DNA of 9,363 nucleotides from Candidatus Eiseniibacteriota bacterium (lineage in GTDB: Bacteria > Eisenbacteria > RBG-16-71-46 > SZUA-252): positions 1-9,363 of the forward strand of contig JAEHDN010000173.1 in the NCBI GenBank assembly GCA_016880395.1, written 5' to 3'. A program made the translations under genes and the position numbers. The notes beneath the pieces are model-generated. The model had not been told where the DNA came from. It ran no database searches and saw nothing but the letters and a program-made list of their open reading frames with translations. This document shows, piece after piece, positions 1 to 5,907 of the stretch. Each line of letters opens with the position of its first letter. The stretch's first letter is position 1.

Positions 1-862
1 CGGCCGCCGGGGCCGTCACCGCCGCGCCGGCGTACGCCATCCCCATGCCGAGGCCCACGCCCGCTCCCGCGATGCCGCCGGACGGATTGGCGGCCGCGAC
101 CGGCGTCGCCGCGCCGACCTGATAGCGCTGGTAGCGGTCGACGTCCCCGATCACCTCCATGCTGGAGCGCGCGTCGAGCGCGCGCTCGACGGCGTCCGGC
201 ACCGAGATGTTGACGATGTAGAGCTGCGGCACGTCGAGGCCGTACTCGTCGTCGATGCGGGCGAGCACCTTCTTCCGGAGCTCCTCGGAAAGTCGCATGG
301 TGTTCGCGGAGAGATCGGCGAGGGCGACCGGCGCTCCGGCGATCAGATCCGTGAAGGCGGTGGCGATGATCGAGCGGAGCAACACGTCGATCTCGTCCGT
401 CTGGAACGACCCGTCGGTGCCGACCAGCTCGCGAAGCAGGGCCCCGGGGCGCGTGGCGCGCAGGGTGTAGGTGCCGAAGGCGCGCACCCGCAGCGCCCCG
501 AGTCCGGGATCGCGCAGGATGACCGGGTTCGGCGTTCCCCACTTGAGCTCGGTGATCTGCCGGGTGGCGACGAAGTAGATCTCCGCCTTGAAGGGGCTTT
601 CGAAGCCGTGCTTCCAGCCGCGGAGCGTGCTCAGGACGGGCAGATTCGCCGTGACCAGCTCGTAGGTGCCGGGCTGGAACACGTCGGCGACCCGACCCTG
701 CTCGACGAAGACCGCGGACTGGCCGGGGCGGACGATCAGCCGGGCGCCATTCTTGATCTGGTTGTGGTACCGCGGAAACCGCCAGACGACCGTGTTCCGC
801 GAGTCGTCGATCCACTCGATGACATCGACCAGCTCGCCGCGCAGCTTCTCCACGAATCCCAT
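1..862 (-). CDS. SPFH/band-7 domain protein, YdjI-like (C-terminus cut by window edge)
   Basis: The visible 287 residues match the bacterial YdjI-like 'virion core protein-like' SPFH family. Residues 28-70 carry its hallmark stretch: WRFPR, then IKNGARLIVRPGQSAVFVEQG, then FQPGTYEL. A strand-rich SPFH core follows (about 88-160), then a helical part (about 160-235) with LSEELRKKVLARIDDEYGLDV, typical of stomatin-type proteins. From about 259 the chain becomes a Gly/Ala/Met-rich linker (GIAGAGVGLGMGMAYAG), which in relatives often leads to a C-terminal zinc ribbon; here it runs off the window. SPFH proteins usually form membrane-associated or shell-like oligomers, and the role of this subfamily is unsettled. 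No N-terminal membrane helix is obvious. The ATG at 862 has a strong SD (GGGAGGAA, about 2 nt upstream). It lies 31 nt after the zinc-ribbon gene on the same strand, so they are probably co-transcribed. The family call is firm; the function is not. Confidence 0.88.
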   Translation of the reverse strand, partial: MGFVEKLRGELVDVIEWIDDSRNTVVWRFPRYHNQIKNGARLIVRPGQSAVFVEQGRVADVFQPGTYELVTANLPVLSTLRGWKHGFESPFKAEIYFVATRQITELKWGTPNPVILRDPGLGALRVRAFGTYTLRATRPGALLRELVGTDGSFQTDEIDVLLRSIIATAFTDLIAGAPVALADLSANTMRLSEELRKKVLARIDDEYGLDVPQLYIVNISVPDAVERALDARSSMEVIGDVDRYQRYQVGAATPVAAANPSGGIAGAGVGLGMGMAYAGAAVTAPAA

Positions 863-893
863 CGTTCCTCCCTCGGTTCGGCTCCTCGCCGCG

Positions 894-1814
894 TCAGATC
901 CGGCGCGTGAGCAGGAGCGTGAGCAGGTCTCCAATTCCTCGAATGGCGTCGGGGCGGATGCCCGGGCCGGGCCACGCGCTCCGGCGGGCGCGCTCGCGCG
1001 CCTTCTCGTCGGCGATGATCCGCTCCGCGGCCGCCCATGCGGCGGCGCGATTCGGATCGGATGGCAGGCCCCACGGCCGCTCCTCGCCCCCCGCGGGGTT
1101 GACCCCCGCCGGCGCCCTGAGCCCGCCTTCCAGGACGAATGCGGCGATGTCCTCCAGCTCGTGCGCGTCGAGCCACGTGCCGTGGCTCCCGCACCAGTCG
1201 ACCACCACGCCGGAGCGATGTCCGAAGTTCCGCCGCTGCATCCCGGCGCCGCACTCGGGGCACTTGCGGTAGGCGACCCCTTCCTGCCAGATGGACCGCC
1301 GCTTCCGCTCGCCGCCCGCCGCGGGCGCGCCCTCCGCGGTCGCACGCTCCCGCACGCGCTCGACGAGACGGTCGAGGACGTCGCCGGGGGCCCAGAGTCC
1401 GAGACACGACGGGCACTCGTCCACCCAGATGCCGCCGAGGTCGCGCGCGACGAGTGTCGAGACGGGGCAGACGGGACACGAGAGTGTGACGACGCTCGCG
1501 CGCACCGGCTGCGGGAGGAACGGGGTCGCGCAGGAGACGCAGAACTTGGCCCCTTCGGGATTCTGCGCGTAGCACTCCGGACAGACCGGGCCGGACGGCG
1601 GCGGCCGACGCACGATCCCGGCGCCACAGTAGCCGCACACGCGCTCCGTCTGGCCCACGAGGGCGCCGCACGCGGAGCAGCGGGTGACGGTGGCGTCCTT
1701 CGCGGCGGGTGGCTCGGCCCGGACGGTCGCGCCGCAGCGGCAGGCGATGGTGGGCCCGCTCGCCTGGCTGACGTCGTACTGCGCGTGACACTCGGAACAG
1801 GCAACCAGCTTCAC
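894..1814 (-). CDS. Multi-zinc-ribbon protein with two zf-TFIIB-like modules
   Basis: This 306-residue protein has five consecutive zinc-knuckle pairs: C6/C9 with C25/C27; C46/C49 with C60/C63; C78/C81 with C92/C95; C113/C116 with C134/C137; and C185/C188 with C208/H211. The first resembles an MJ0042-type ribbon. The fourth and fifth fit the zf-TFIIB pattern (CPxC, about 15-20 residues, IWVDECPSC, or VVDWCGSHGTWLDAHEL), the fifth using His as its last ligand, as many relatives do. Residues 255-280 are a charged Ala/Arg/Glu helix, and the tail GIGDLLTLLLTRR is short and hydrophobic. No enzyme motif is visible. Such arrays suggest a zinc-stabilised scaffold or nucleic-acid/protein adaptor; that is inference. 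The start is GTG at 1814, with GGAG about 9 nt upstream. It precedes the SPFH gene by 31 nt, and zinc ribbons are often attached to YdjI-like SPFH proteins, so a joint complex is plausible. Confidence 0.85.
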   Translation of the reverse strand: MKLVACSECHAQYDVSQASGPTIACRCGATVRAEPPAAKDATVTRCSACGALVGQTERVCGYCGAGIVRRPPPSGPVCPECYAQNPEGAKFCVSCATPFLPQPVRASVVTLSCPVCPVSTLVARDLGGIWVDECPSCLGLWAPGDVLDRLVERVRERATAEGAPAAGGERKRRSIWQEGVAYRKCPECGAGMQRRNFGHRSGVVVDWCGSHGTWLDAHELEDIAAFVLEGGLRAPAGVNPAGGEERPWGLPSDPNRAAAWAAAERIIADEKARERARRSAWPGPGIRPDAIRGIGDLLTLLLTRRI

Positions 1815-1918
1815 GGCGCGTCACTCCGGGTCGCAGGGGGATTGGGGGATCCCGGAAAGAATCGGCTTCCGCGGATGGAAACTTGATCGGTCTGATGGGC
1901 CCGTCGAGGGGTCTCAAG

Positions 1919-1927
1919 TGTTATAAT
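1919..1927 (+). promoter_or_regulatory. Extended -10 promoter (TGTTATAAT)
   Basis: The stretch reads TGtTATAAT: a perfect -10 hexamer at 1922-1927 preceded by the TGn extension. It sits in one of the few AT-rich islands of the window (1916-1938). No recognisable -35 box lies 16-18 nt upstream, which is normal for extended -10 promoters. Transcription would start near 1934 and run toward the 98-residue gene, leaving a leader of about 150 nt. The same island may also serve the minus-strand zinc-ribbon gene, but I could not find a good minus-strand hexamer pair. Confidence 0.55.
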
Positions 1928-1941
1928 TACACTAAGTTGGA

Positions 1942-2026
1942 CGGGTGCTGGACACGCGGGGGATCGTCCGTCCCCATCGTCCCACCCGACAGCCCATGCA
2001 ACGTCGTAAGTCTTTGTGCATCAAAG
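1942..2026 (+). promoter_or_regulatory. Possible structured 5' leader RNA
   Basis: Between the predicted start of transcription and the 98-residue gene, several inverted repeats could fold in the RNA. CGGGTG at 1942-1947 pairs with CACCCG at 1983-1988 and encloses GGGGA (1959-1963) paired with TCCCC (1971-1975). Farther on, CTTTG (2012-2016) pairs with CAAAG (2022-2026) around a 5-nt loop, partly covering the AAAGG (2023-2027) that would be the SD of the small leader frame at 2034. Stems of 5-6 bp are not rare by chance in GC-rich DNA, and I recognise no known riboswitch class. This is a candidate only. Confidence 0.25.
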
Positions 2027-2033
2027 GTTAAAG

Positions 2034-2087
2034 ATGATTGAGGGAGGAGGTGGCGGAGGGGAACTCGGAGCTGGAGGTAACGCATGA
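2034..2087 (+). CDS. Possible 17-residue glycine-rich leader peptide
   Basis: ATG at 2034 opens a 17-codon frame (MIEGGGGGGELGAGGNA) with nine glycine codons. It ends at TGA 2085-2087, overlapping the ATG of the next gene as ATGA. AAAGG at 2023-2027 stands 6 nt before the ATG and could act as an SD. The frame could couple translation into the 98-residue gene or act as a sensor leader. The alternative is that the purine-rich run, with repeated GGAGG, is simply a strong ribosome-loading region that happens to read as glycine codons. There is no homology evidence. Confidence 0.25.
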   Translation: MIEGGGGGGELGAGGNA

Positions 2088-2380
2088 CGCAGACTCAAGC
2101 GGTACGGAAGATCAAGCGAACCCACTGGCGGACCCTGGACAGGCTGGTCCGGAGCGCGTATGCGGAGGGTTTCGAGGCCGGGGTCGCGCGAGCCCACGGC
2201 GCGGGCCGCCGGGGCAGGACGATCCGCGCGGACGCGACGGTGGAGGGGTTGCTACGGAGGATTGAGGGGCACTTCGGCCTCGGCCGCTACGACTTCGAGG
2301 TGCGCGTGGTGCACCCGAGCTCGGGACGGCGAGTGCCGGCTCGCGATCTGCTGCAGAAGCACATCAGCGCGGAGGAATAG
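2084..2380 (+). CDS. Small hypothetical protein, 98 residues, unknown function
   Basis: I do not recognise this family. The start is ATG at 2084 with an excellent SD (GGAGG at 2073-2077, 6 nt before), behind an extended -10 promoter at 1919-1927. The N-terminal 22 residues are strongly basic (VRKIKRTHWRTLDRLVR) and likely helical. A second predicted helix follows (AYAEGFEAGVARAHG), then a basic loop (GRRGRTIRAD), a helix (TVEGLLRRIEGHFGL) and a strand-like segment (YDFEVRVVHPSSGRRVPARDLL). There is no cysteine, signal peptide or membrane segment. The basic charge and helical content would allow nucleic-acid binding, but no named motif supports it. It is convergent with the rhodanese-MBL gene, 38 bp away, with no clear terminator between them. 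The strong SD and promoter make it likely to be a real expressed gene. Confidence 0.68.
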   Translation: MTQTQAVRKIKRTHWRTLDRLVRSAYAEGFEAGVARAHGAGRRGRTIRADATVEGLLRRIEGHFGLGRYDFEVRVVHPSSGRRVPARDLLQKHISAEE

Positions 2381-2418
2381 CCGACGAAAGCCTGGCGGGT
2401 TCGGGGCGTCTCGAAGCG

Positions 2419-3576
2419 CTACCCGAGCGCGCACTCGTTCTTGCCGCCCTCCAGCTCCTGTGCCTCCAAGTCGTATACCCGGAGCAGGCCGAGGTTGATG
2501 GCCTTGATCTTCCGGTACGCCTCTGGGCTCGAGCCCACTCTCTTCTTCACCCACGCTACGAACTCGGCCTCGTCGCCGAGCAGCCGCACCGGCTCGTTTC
2601 CCTGGCGCACGCGATCGAGGGTCCTTCCGACGCTCCGGTCCGACTCGCGCTCGTCGTCCGATCCATAGTGGGCGGGAAGAACTCGAATGCCCGGGGCCCA
2701 CGCGGACAGAGAGCGCGAGAGGCTCTTCCATAGGATCGGCGTCCACTCGTCGACCTTCCCGCCGAGATCGGGACGCCCCACGGAGCGGATGAAGAGCAGA
2801 TCGCCCGTGAGCACGCAGTCGTCCCCCACCCGATAGCAGACGCTTCCCTCCGTGTGACCGGGCGTGTGCTCGACGCCGATGTCCCGGCCGCCCACGCGCA
2901 GGGTCTGTCCATCGCGGAGAGGTTCGAACGGGATCCTGCCGGGCGATCCGTCGTATGGAAGGATCGAATCCGCCGGGTGCAGGTAGTATGGGATCTTCGA
3001 GTGCTGCGCGATCGCCGGCGCGCTGCTGATGTAGTCGGCGTGAACGTGGGTGTCCGCGACCGCGACGATCGTCACGCCGAGATCCTGCGCGATGTCGAAG
3101 TAGACCTGGGGCTTCCTCGGCGGATCCACGATGAGCCCCTCGCCGTTGGCCGCGAGCAGGTAGCCGAGCGCGCCCTTCCCGATCCGGTCGAACTGGATGA
3201 GGTGATCGAAGCCGGGAGGGGGCGTCAGGTCGCGCGCGACGACCGCGTCGCCCCACGCAGCCATCCCACCCCGCACGGAGCTGGCCCGGTAGCCGAGACC
3301 GTTCAGGTGCGCCGCGATCTGCTTGCTGCTGTTCCCGTGACCGCAGACCACCGCGAGCGGCATGTCCGGATCGAGGGTCGATCGGATCCCGTCGCCCAGC
3401 GACATGACCTCCGATCCGCGCATGTTCAGGAACTGGTCGGGCGATCCCACGTCGATGCGTCCCGTGGCGAGCGCGTTCGGCGCCCGGACGTCGAGCACGC
3501 GGATGCGCCCGCCCGATTCGATGGTGCGGACGAGGTCTTCGGGGCTGATCTCGGGGATGTCCGATCCGCGGAACAT
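2419..3576 (-). CDS. Rhodanese-MBL fusion, persulfide-dioxygenase-like
   Basis: The 385-residue protein joins an N-terminal rhodanese domain (about 10-115) to a metallo-beta-lactamase domain (about 123-310) and a C-terminal extension. In the rhodanese part, VLDVRAPNA (27-35) leads to the active-site loop CGHGNSS with Cys78. In the MBL part, THVHADY (176-182), HTPGH (237-241), TGDLLFIRSVGRPDLGG with Asp259, and PAHYG with His303 give the ETHE1/Blh persulfide-dioxygenase pattern. Those enzymes use one iron held by two His and one Asp to oxidise glutathione persulfide to sulfite. Tyr182 replaces the usual last His of HxHxDH, a variant compatible with one-metal sites. The C-terminal PEAYRKIKAINLG and NECA motifs recur in MBL-rhodanese relatives. 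The start is ATG at 3576. It lacks an SD but fits a leaderless transcript; the frame stays open to 3846 only by intruding on the divergent exporter gene. The substrate is inferred. Confidence 0.88.
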   Translation of the reverse strand: MFRGSDIPEISPEDLVRTIESGGRIRVLDVRAPNALATGRIDVGSPDQFLNMRGSEVMSLGDGIRSTLDPDMPLAVVCGHGNSSKQIAAHLNGLGYRASSVRGGMAAWGDAVVARDLTPPPGFDHLIQFDRIGKGALGYLLAANGEGLIVDPPRKPQVYFDIAQDLGVTIVAVADTHVHADYISSAPAIAQHSKIPYYLHPADSILPYDGSPGRIPFEPLRDGQTLRVGGRDIGVEHTPGHTEGSVCYRVGDDCVLTGDLLFIRSVGRPDLGGKVDEWTPILWKSLSRSLSAWAPGIRVLPAHYGSDDERESDRSVGRTLDRVRQGNEPVRLLGDEAEFVAWVKKRVGSSPEAYRKIKAINLGLLRVYDLEAQELEGGKNECALG

Positions 3577-3582
3577 TCCGGG

Positions 3583-3611
3583 AGTGTGCGTAGCCGCGGG
3601 CCATTCGTCAA
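3583..3611 (-). promoter_or_regulatory. Minus-strand promoter for the rhodanese-MBL gene, leaderless
   Basis: On the minus strand, TTGACG (3611-3606) is followed by 17 nt and CACACT (3588-3583), which matches the -10 consensus at three of six positions. A start of transcription 7 nt downstream falls exactly on the ATG at 3576. That explains the missing SD. The -35 box is good and the -10 box weak, so help from an activator is possible. Confidence 0.4.
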
Positions 3612-3623
3612 CCTCGTTTGACG
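3606..3623. repeat. Perfect inverted repeat CGTCAA-N6-TTGACG between divergent genes
   Basis: The two 6-bp arms (3606-3611 and 3618-3623) are exact reverse complements with a 6-bp spacer (CCTCGT). Each arm doubles as the -35 box of one of the two outward-facing promoters. The repeat lies nearly midway between the two start codons (29 bp on either side, counting from the repeat edges). A dimeric regulator bound here would control both genes at once. The alternative is that two consensus -35 boxes placed back to back form a palindrome automatically. Confidence 0.5.
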
Positions 3624-3646
3624 CGGCAGGGACCCGCGTGCAAGAT
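3618..3646 (+). promoter_or_regulatory. Plus-strand promoter for the YeiH-family gene, leaderless
   Basis: TTGACG at 3618-3623, a 17-nt spacer, then CAAGAT at 3641-3646 (three of six -10 matches). Transcription starting 7 nt farther would begin on the A of the ATG at 3653. No SD precedes that ATG, in agreement with a leaderless message. The geometry mirrors the minus-strand promoter exactly. Confidence 0.4.
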
Positions 3647-3652
3647 ACCCGG

Positions 3653-4750
3653 ATGCCCGCCACCCGCGCGCAGAGCGCGCCGGCATCCACCACCCCTGCA
3701 CCGCCGTCGGGCCTGGCCCCGGTCCTGCCTGGCCTGGCGCTGGCCGTGCTCGTGGCGCTCTCCGCCCGCCTCGTGCACCAGTCCCTGCCCAGGAACGTGA
3801 CCGGCGTGCTGGGGGAGGTCCTGTTTGCCGTGGTGATCGGCCTCATCGTCGGGAACTCGGTGCGGCTGCCCGAGGCGATGAAGCCGGGATTCCGCTTCTC
3901 GTTTCAGGCCGTGCTCCGGACGGCGATCGTCCTCCTGGGCGCGACCTTCTCCTTCCACCAGGTGCTCCAGATCGGAGGGAAGGCGGTCGCCCTCATCGTC
4001 GTCCTGATGGCGATCGCGCTCGCGGCGGCCCACCTTTTGGGACGCGCCACGGGCATGCCGGGCCGCCTCGCTACGCTGATCGGCGTCGGGACCGCCGTGT
4101 GTGGCAACTCCGCGATCGCGGCGACCGCCCCCGTGATCCGGGCGCGCGACGACGAGGTCTCCTTCGCGATCGCGACGAACACGGTCTTCGGAACGCTCGC
4201 GGTGCTCCTCTATCCCGTGATCGGCCGCCTCGTGCACATGGGGGACGCCGCCTTCGGCACGTGGGCGGGGACGGCGGTGAACGATACGTCGCAGGTGGTC
4301 GCGGCCGGCTTCGCCTACGGCGACGCCGCGGGGCGCGTGGCGACGGCCGTGAAGCTCACCCGGAACGCGCTCATGGGTGTGGTGATCCTCGCGATCGGGA
4401 TCGCATACGCCCGCTCGGGCGCCGAGGTCGGCTCGGGCGGCGGCGCGTGGGGACGCCTCAAGCAGTCCTTTCCACTCTTCGTGCTCGGCTTCCTCGCGAT
4501 GGCGCTCCTCAACACCGTCGGGTTCTTCGTATGGGTCTCGGCCAAGACCCAGGTCGATGCGCCCCGCTTCCTCCTCGAGGCGTCGCGGGCGCTGATCCTC
4601 GTGGCGCTCGCCGGGGTCGGGCTCTCGACCCGGCTCGAGTCCATGCGGAAGACCGGTCTCAAGCCCTTCCTCATCGGACTCGGCGTCGCCGCGCTCACAT
4701 CCGGCGCGAGCCTTCTTCTCATTCGAATCTTCGGACCCGCCGCGGCATGA
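3653..4750 (+). CDS. YeiH/UPF0324-family putative sulfate exporter
   Basis: This 365-residue membrane protein has about ten hydrophobic segments, the clearest at about 25-40, 52-69, 86-98, 111-129, 172-192, 236-252, 274-297, 310-324 and 338-357. Family signatures are GVGTAVCGNSAIAATAPVI (144-162), AGTAVNDTSQVVAAG (205-219), KLTRN (234-238) and FVLGFLAMALLNT (276-288). These identify COG2855, named putative sulfate exporters; the substrate is poorly proven for the family. The N-terminal 20 residues are Pro/Ala/Thr-rich, with no cleavable signal. The start is ATG at 3653, just before family homology; longer in-frame starts would run into the divergent gene. There is no SD, fitting a leaderless transcript. 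The stop overlaps the next start (ATGA at 4747-4750). Its divergent rhodanese/persulfide-dioxygenase neighbour suggests export of sulfite, sulfate or a related sulfur compound. That is inference. Confidence 0.88.
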   Translation: MPATRAQSAPASTTPAPPSGLAPVLPGLALAVLVALSARLVHQSLPRNVTGVLGEVLFAVVIGLIVGNSVRLPEAMKPGFRFSFQAVLRTAIVLLGATFSFHQVLQIGGKAVALIVVLMAIALAAAHLLGRATGMPGRLATLIGVGTAVCGNSAIAATAPVIRARDDEVSFAIATNTVFGTLAVLLYPVIGRLVHMGDAAFGTWAGTAVNDTSQVVAAGFAYGDAAGRVATAVKLTRNALMGVVILAIGIAYARSGAEVGSGGGAWGRLKQSFPLFVLGFLAMALLNTVGFFVWVSAKTQVDAPRFLLEASRALILVALAGVGLSTRLESMRKTGLKPFLIGLGVAALTSGASLLLIRIFGPAAA

Positions 4751-5706
4751 CCGAGCTTCCGCCCGGGTACCTCCTCCGGCGGCCGCGGGACGAAGATGCG
4801 CGCGCCCTGGTCGACCTCATGATCGCGAACGACGTGTACGAGATGGGCGCCCCCGAGACGGAGCTCGAGGATCTCGAGGCCGAATGGGCGATGCCGCGCT
4901 TCGACAAGAGCAAGGACGCGTGGACCATCGCGGCGCCGGACGGCACGTTCGCGGGATACGGCTGGGTCTGGGACCGCGTGCCGCACGTGGACCTGCAGGC
5001 GGACGTGTACGTCCACCCGTCCCACCGCGGCCTCGGGCTCGAGCAGGCGCTCCTCGAGCGCATCGAACAGCGAGGGCGCGAGCACGAGGCCGGCGCGCCG
5101 GCGGGTGAGCGCGCCACGGTGGCGGTGTTCGCGATGGCGGGCACCGCGCTGGCGCGCGAGCTCGAGGCGCGCCAATACGACCGCACGCGGACCTTCTTTC
5201 GCATGACGATCGATCTCGATCGGGGCTATCCCGCGCCCGCGGCGCCGTCCGGGATCGAGATCCGGCCGTTTCGCCCCGGCGAGGACGATCGCGGCGTGCA
5301 CGCGACGATCGAGGAGGCATTCGCGCATCACTTCCGCTTCGCGCCGGAATCCCACGACGACTGGAAGGTGCGCCGCATGGATCACCCCAGCTTCGATCCG
5401 TCGCTCTGGCTCGTGGCGTGGGACGGAGACGCGATCGCGGCGGCGATCCTATCGTTCCAGTTCGGCGACCTGAGCTGGGTGCGCGAGCTCGGTGTGCGCG
5501 AGGCGTGGCGCGGACGCGGTATCGGCAAGGCGCTCCTCGTCGCGTCGTTCCGTATCTTCGAGGATCGGGGCAGCAAGCGCGTGAGTCTCGGAGTCGATGC
5601 AGAGAACGCGACGGGCGCGACCGCCCTCTACGAGAAGGTCGGCATGGTGGTGGAGCACCGGCACGAGCTCTATCAACGCCTCGCCGCCCTCGAGGGAGGA
5701 AAATAG
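4747..5706 (+). CDS. Tandem GNAT-family N-acetyltransferase
   Basis: The 319-residue protein contains two GNAT folds. The N-terminal one (about 8-156) has a degenerate acetyl-CoA loop, VYVHPSHRGLGL (87-98). The C-terminal one (about 169-313) has a canonical motif A, LGVREAWRGRGIGKALL (248-264), and the typical motif B end LGVDAENATGATALYEKVGM (281-300). The N-terminal lobe probably plays a structural or substrate-binding part, as in mycothiol synthase-like double-GNAT enzymes; nothing shows mycothiol chemistry here. The acceptor substrate cannot be read from sequence. Translation is coupled to the upstream exporter gene by ATGA overlap, so both share a message. Shared expression with a sulfur-compound exporter hints at a small thiol or amine acceptor, but this is speculative. 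The soluble, cytoplasmic placement follows from the lack of signal or membrane segments. Confidence 0.85.
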   Translation: MTELPPGYLLRRPRDEDARALVDLMIANDVYEMGAPETELEDLEAEWAMPRFDKSKDAWTIAAPDGTFAGYGWVWDRVPHVDLQADVYVHPSHRGLGLEQALLERIEQRGREHEAGAPAGERATVAVFAMAGTALARELEARQYDRTRTFFRMTIDLDRGYPAPAAPSGIEIRPFRPGEDDRGVHATIEEAFAHHFRFAPESHDDWKVRRMDHPSFDPSLWLVAWDGDAIAAAILSFQFGDLSWVRELGVREAWRGRGIGKALLVASFRIFEDRGSKRVSLGVDAENATGATALYEKVGMVVEHRHELYQRLAALEGGK

Positions 5707-5765
5707 TTCGAGCCCTCCGGGCACATCCCAACCACTTGCGGCGCAAGGGATAGCGGGAGTCCGTC

Positions 5766-5784
5766 GGCTGGCCGCCGGCCGGCC
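5766..5784 (+). terminator. GC-rich hairpin after the exporter/acetyltransferase operon
   Basis: GGCTGGCC (5766-5773) pairs with GGCCGGCC (5777-5784) with one G-U wobble and a 3-nt loop. A smaller perfect hairpin, CTTGC/GCAAG, lies just before at 5735-5747. Neither has a T tract, so this is not a canonical intrinsic terminator. It may protect the 3' end or mark Rho-dependent termination. The rest of 5707-5816 holds no gene that I can support. Confidence 0.3.
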
Positions 5785-5816
5785 GGGCCCGGATCTCGCG
5801 AAGACTGATTTCCCGG

Positions 5817-5845
5817 TTGACGCCACTCTGGGGCATCCTTAATTT
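5817..5845 (+). promoter_or_regulatory. Sigma70-type promoter for the acidic-protein gene
   Basis: TTGACG (5817-5822), a 17-nt spacer, then TAATTT (5840-5845) lies in a locally AT-richer stretch. The predicted transcript starts near 5852, leaving about 56 nt before the ATG at 5908. It uses the same -35 variant as the two divergent promoters near 3610, which supports all three. Confidence 0.5.
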
Positions 5846-5874
5846 CCCGACGCGGTTTTTGGCCGAAGGTCGGG
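5846..5874. repeat. Inverted repeat CCCGAC/GTCGGG at the promoter
   Basis: CCCGAC (5846-5851) and GTCGGG (5869-5874) are exact reverse complements. A smaller CGG/CCG pair (5853-5855, 5863-5865) is nested inside, around a T5 run. It begins at the edge of the -10 box and covers the expected start of transcription, so it would suit an operator better than an RNA hairpin. Chance cannot be excluded. Confidence 0.3.
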
Positions 5875-5907
5875 CCGGGCACCCACAGCCTTTGAGGGAG
5901 TTGGATC

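Noticed and set aside
666..1886. 406-codon open frame on the plus strand
   Set aside because: It lies antisense to the SPFH and zinc-ribbon genes, is Arg/Ala/Pro-rich with no motif, and is a typical GC-rich shadow frame.
736..1917. 393-codon open frame on the minus strand
   Set aside because: It spans the zinc-ribbon gene and the SPFH start in another frame. The real genes in that region have clear cysteine motifs and SPFH homology; this frame has none.
1881..1919. ACTTGA/TCAAGT inverted repeat 27 nt apart near the extended -10 promoter
   Set aside because: The 6-bp arms with a long spacer do not extend and are expected often by chance; no regulator logic supports it.
2252..3604. 450-codon open frame on the minus strand
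   Set aside because: It is the +1 shadow of the rhodanese-MBL gene and runs into the plus-strand 98-residue gene; its translation is low-complexity Arg/Gly.
3362..3652. Longer in-frame start for the YeiH gene
   Set aside because: It would read through the divergent gene's 5' end; YeiH-type proteins begin near the ATG at 3653.
3577..3846. 90-residue N-terminal extension of the rhodanese-MBL protein
   Set aside because: It would overlap the YeiH gene and both promoters, and shows no rhodanese-family similarity before residue MFRGSD; ATG 3576 fits the domain boundary.
4099..4746. Upstream extension of the GNAT frame giving a 535-residue product
   Set aside because: The added part is a frame-shadow of the YeiH membrane protein and has no domain; the ATGA start at 4747 is well supported.
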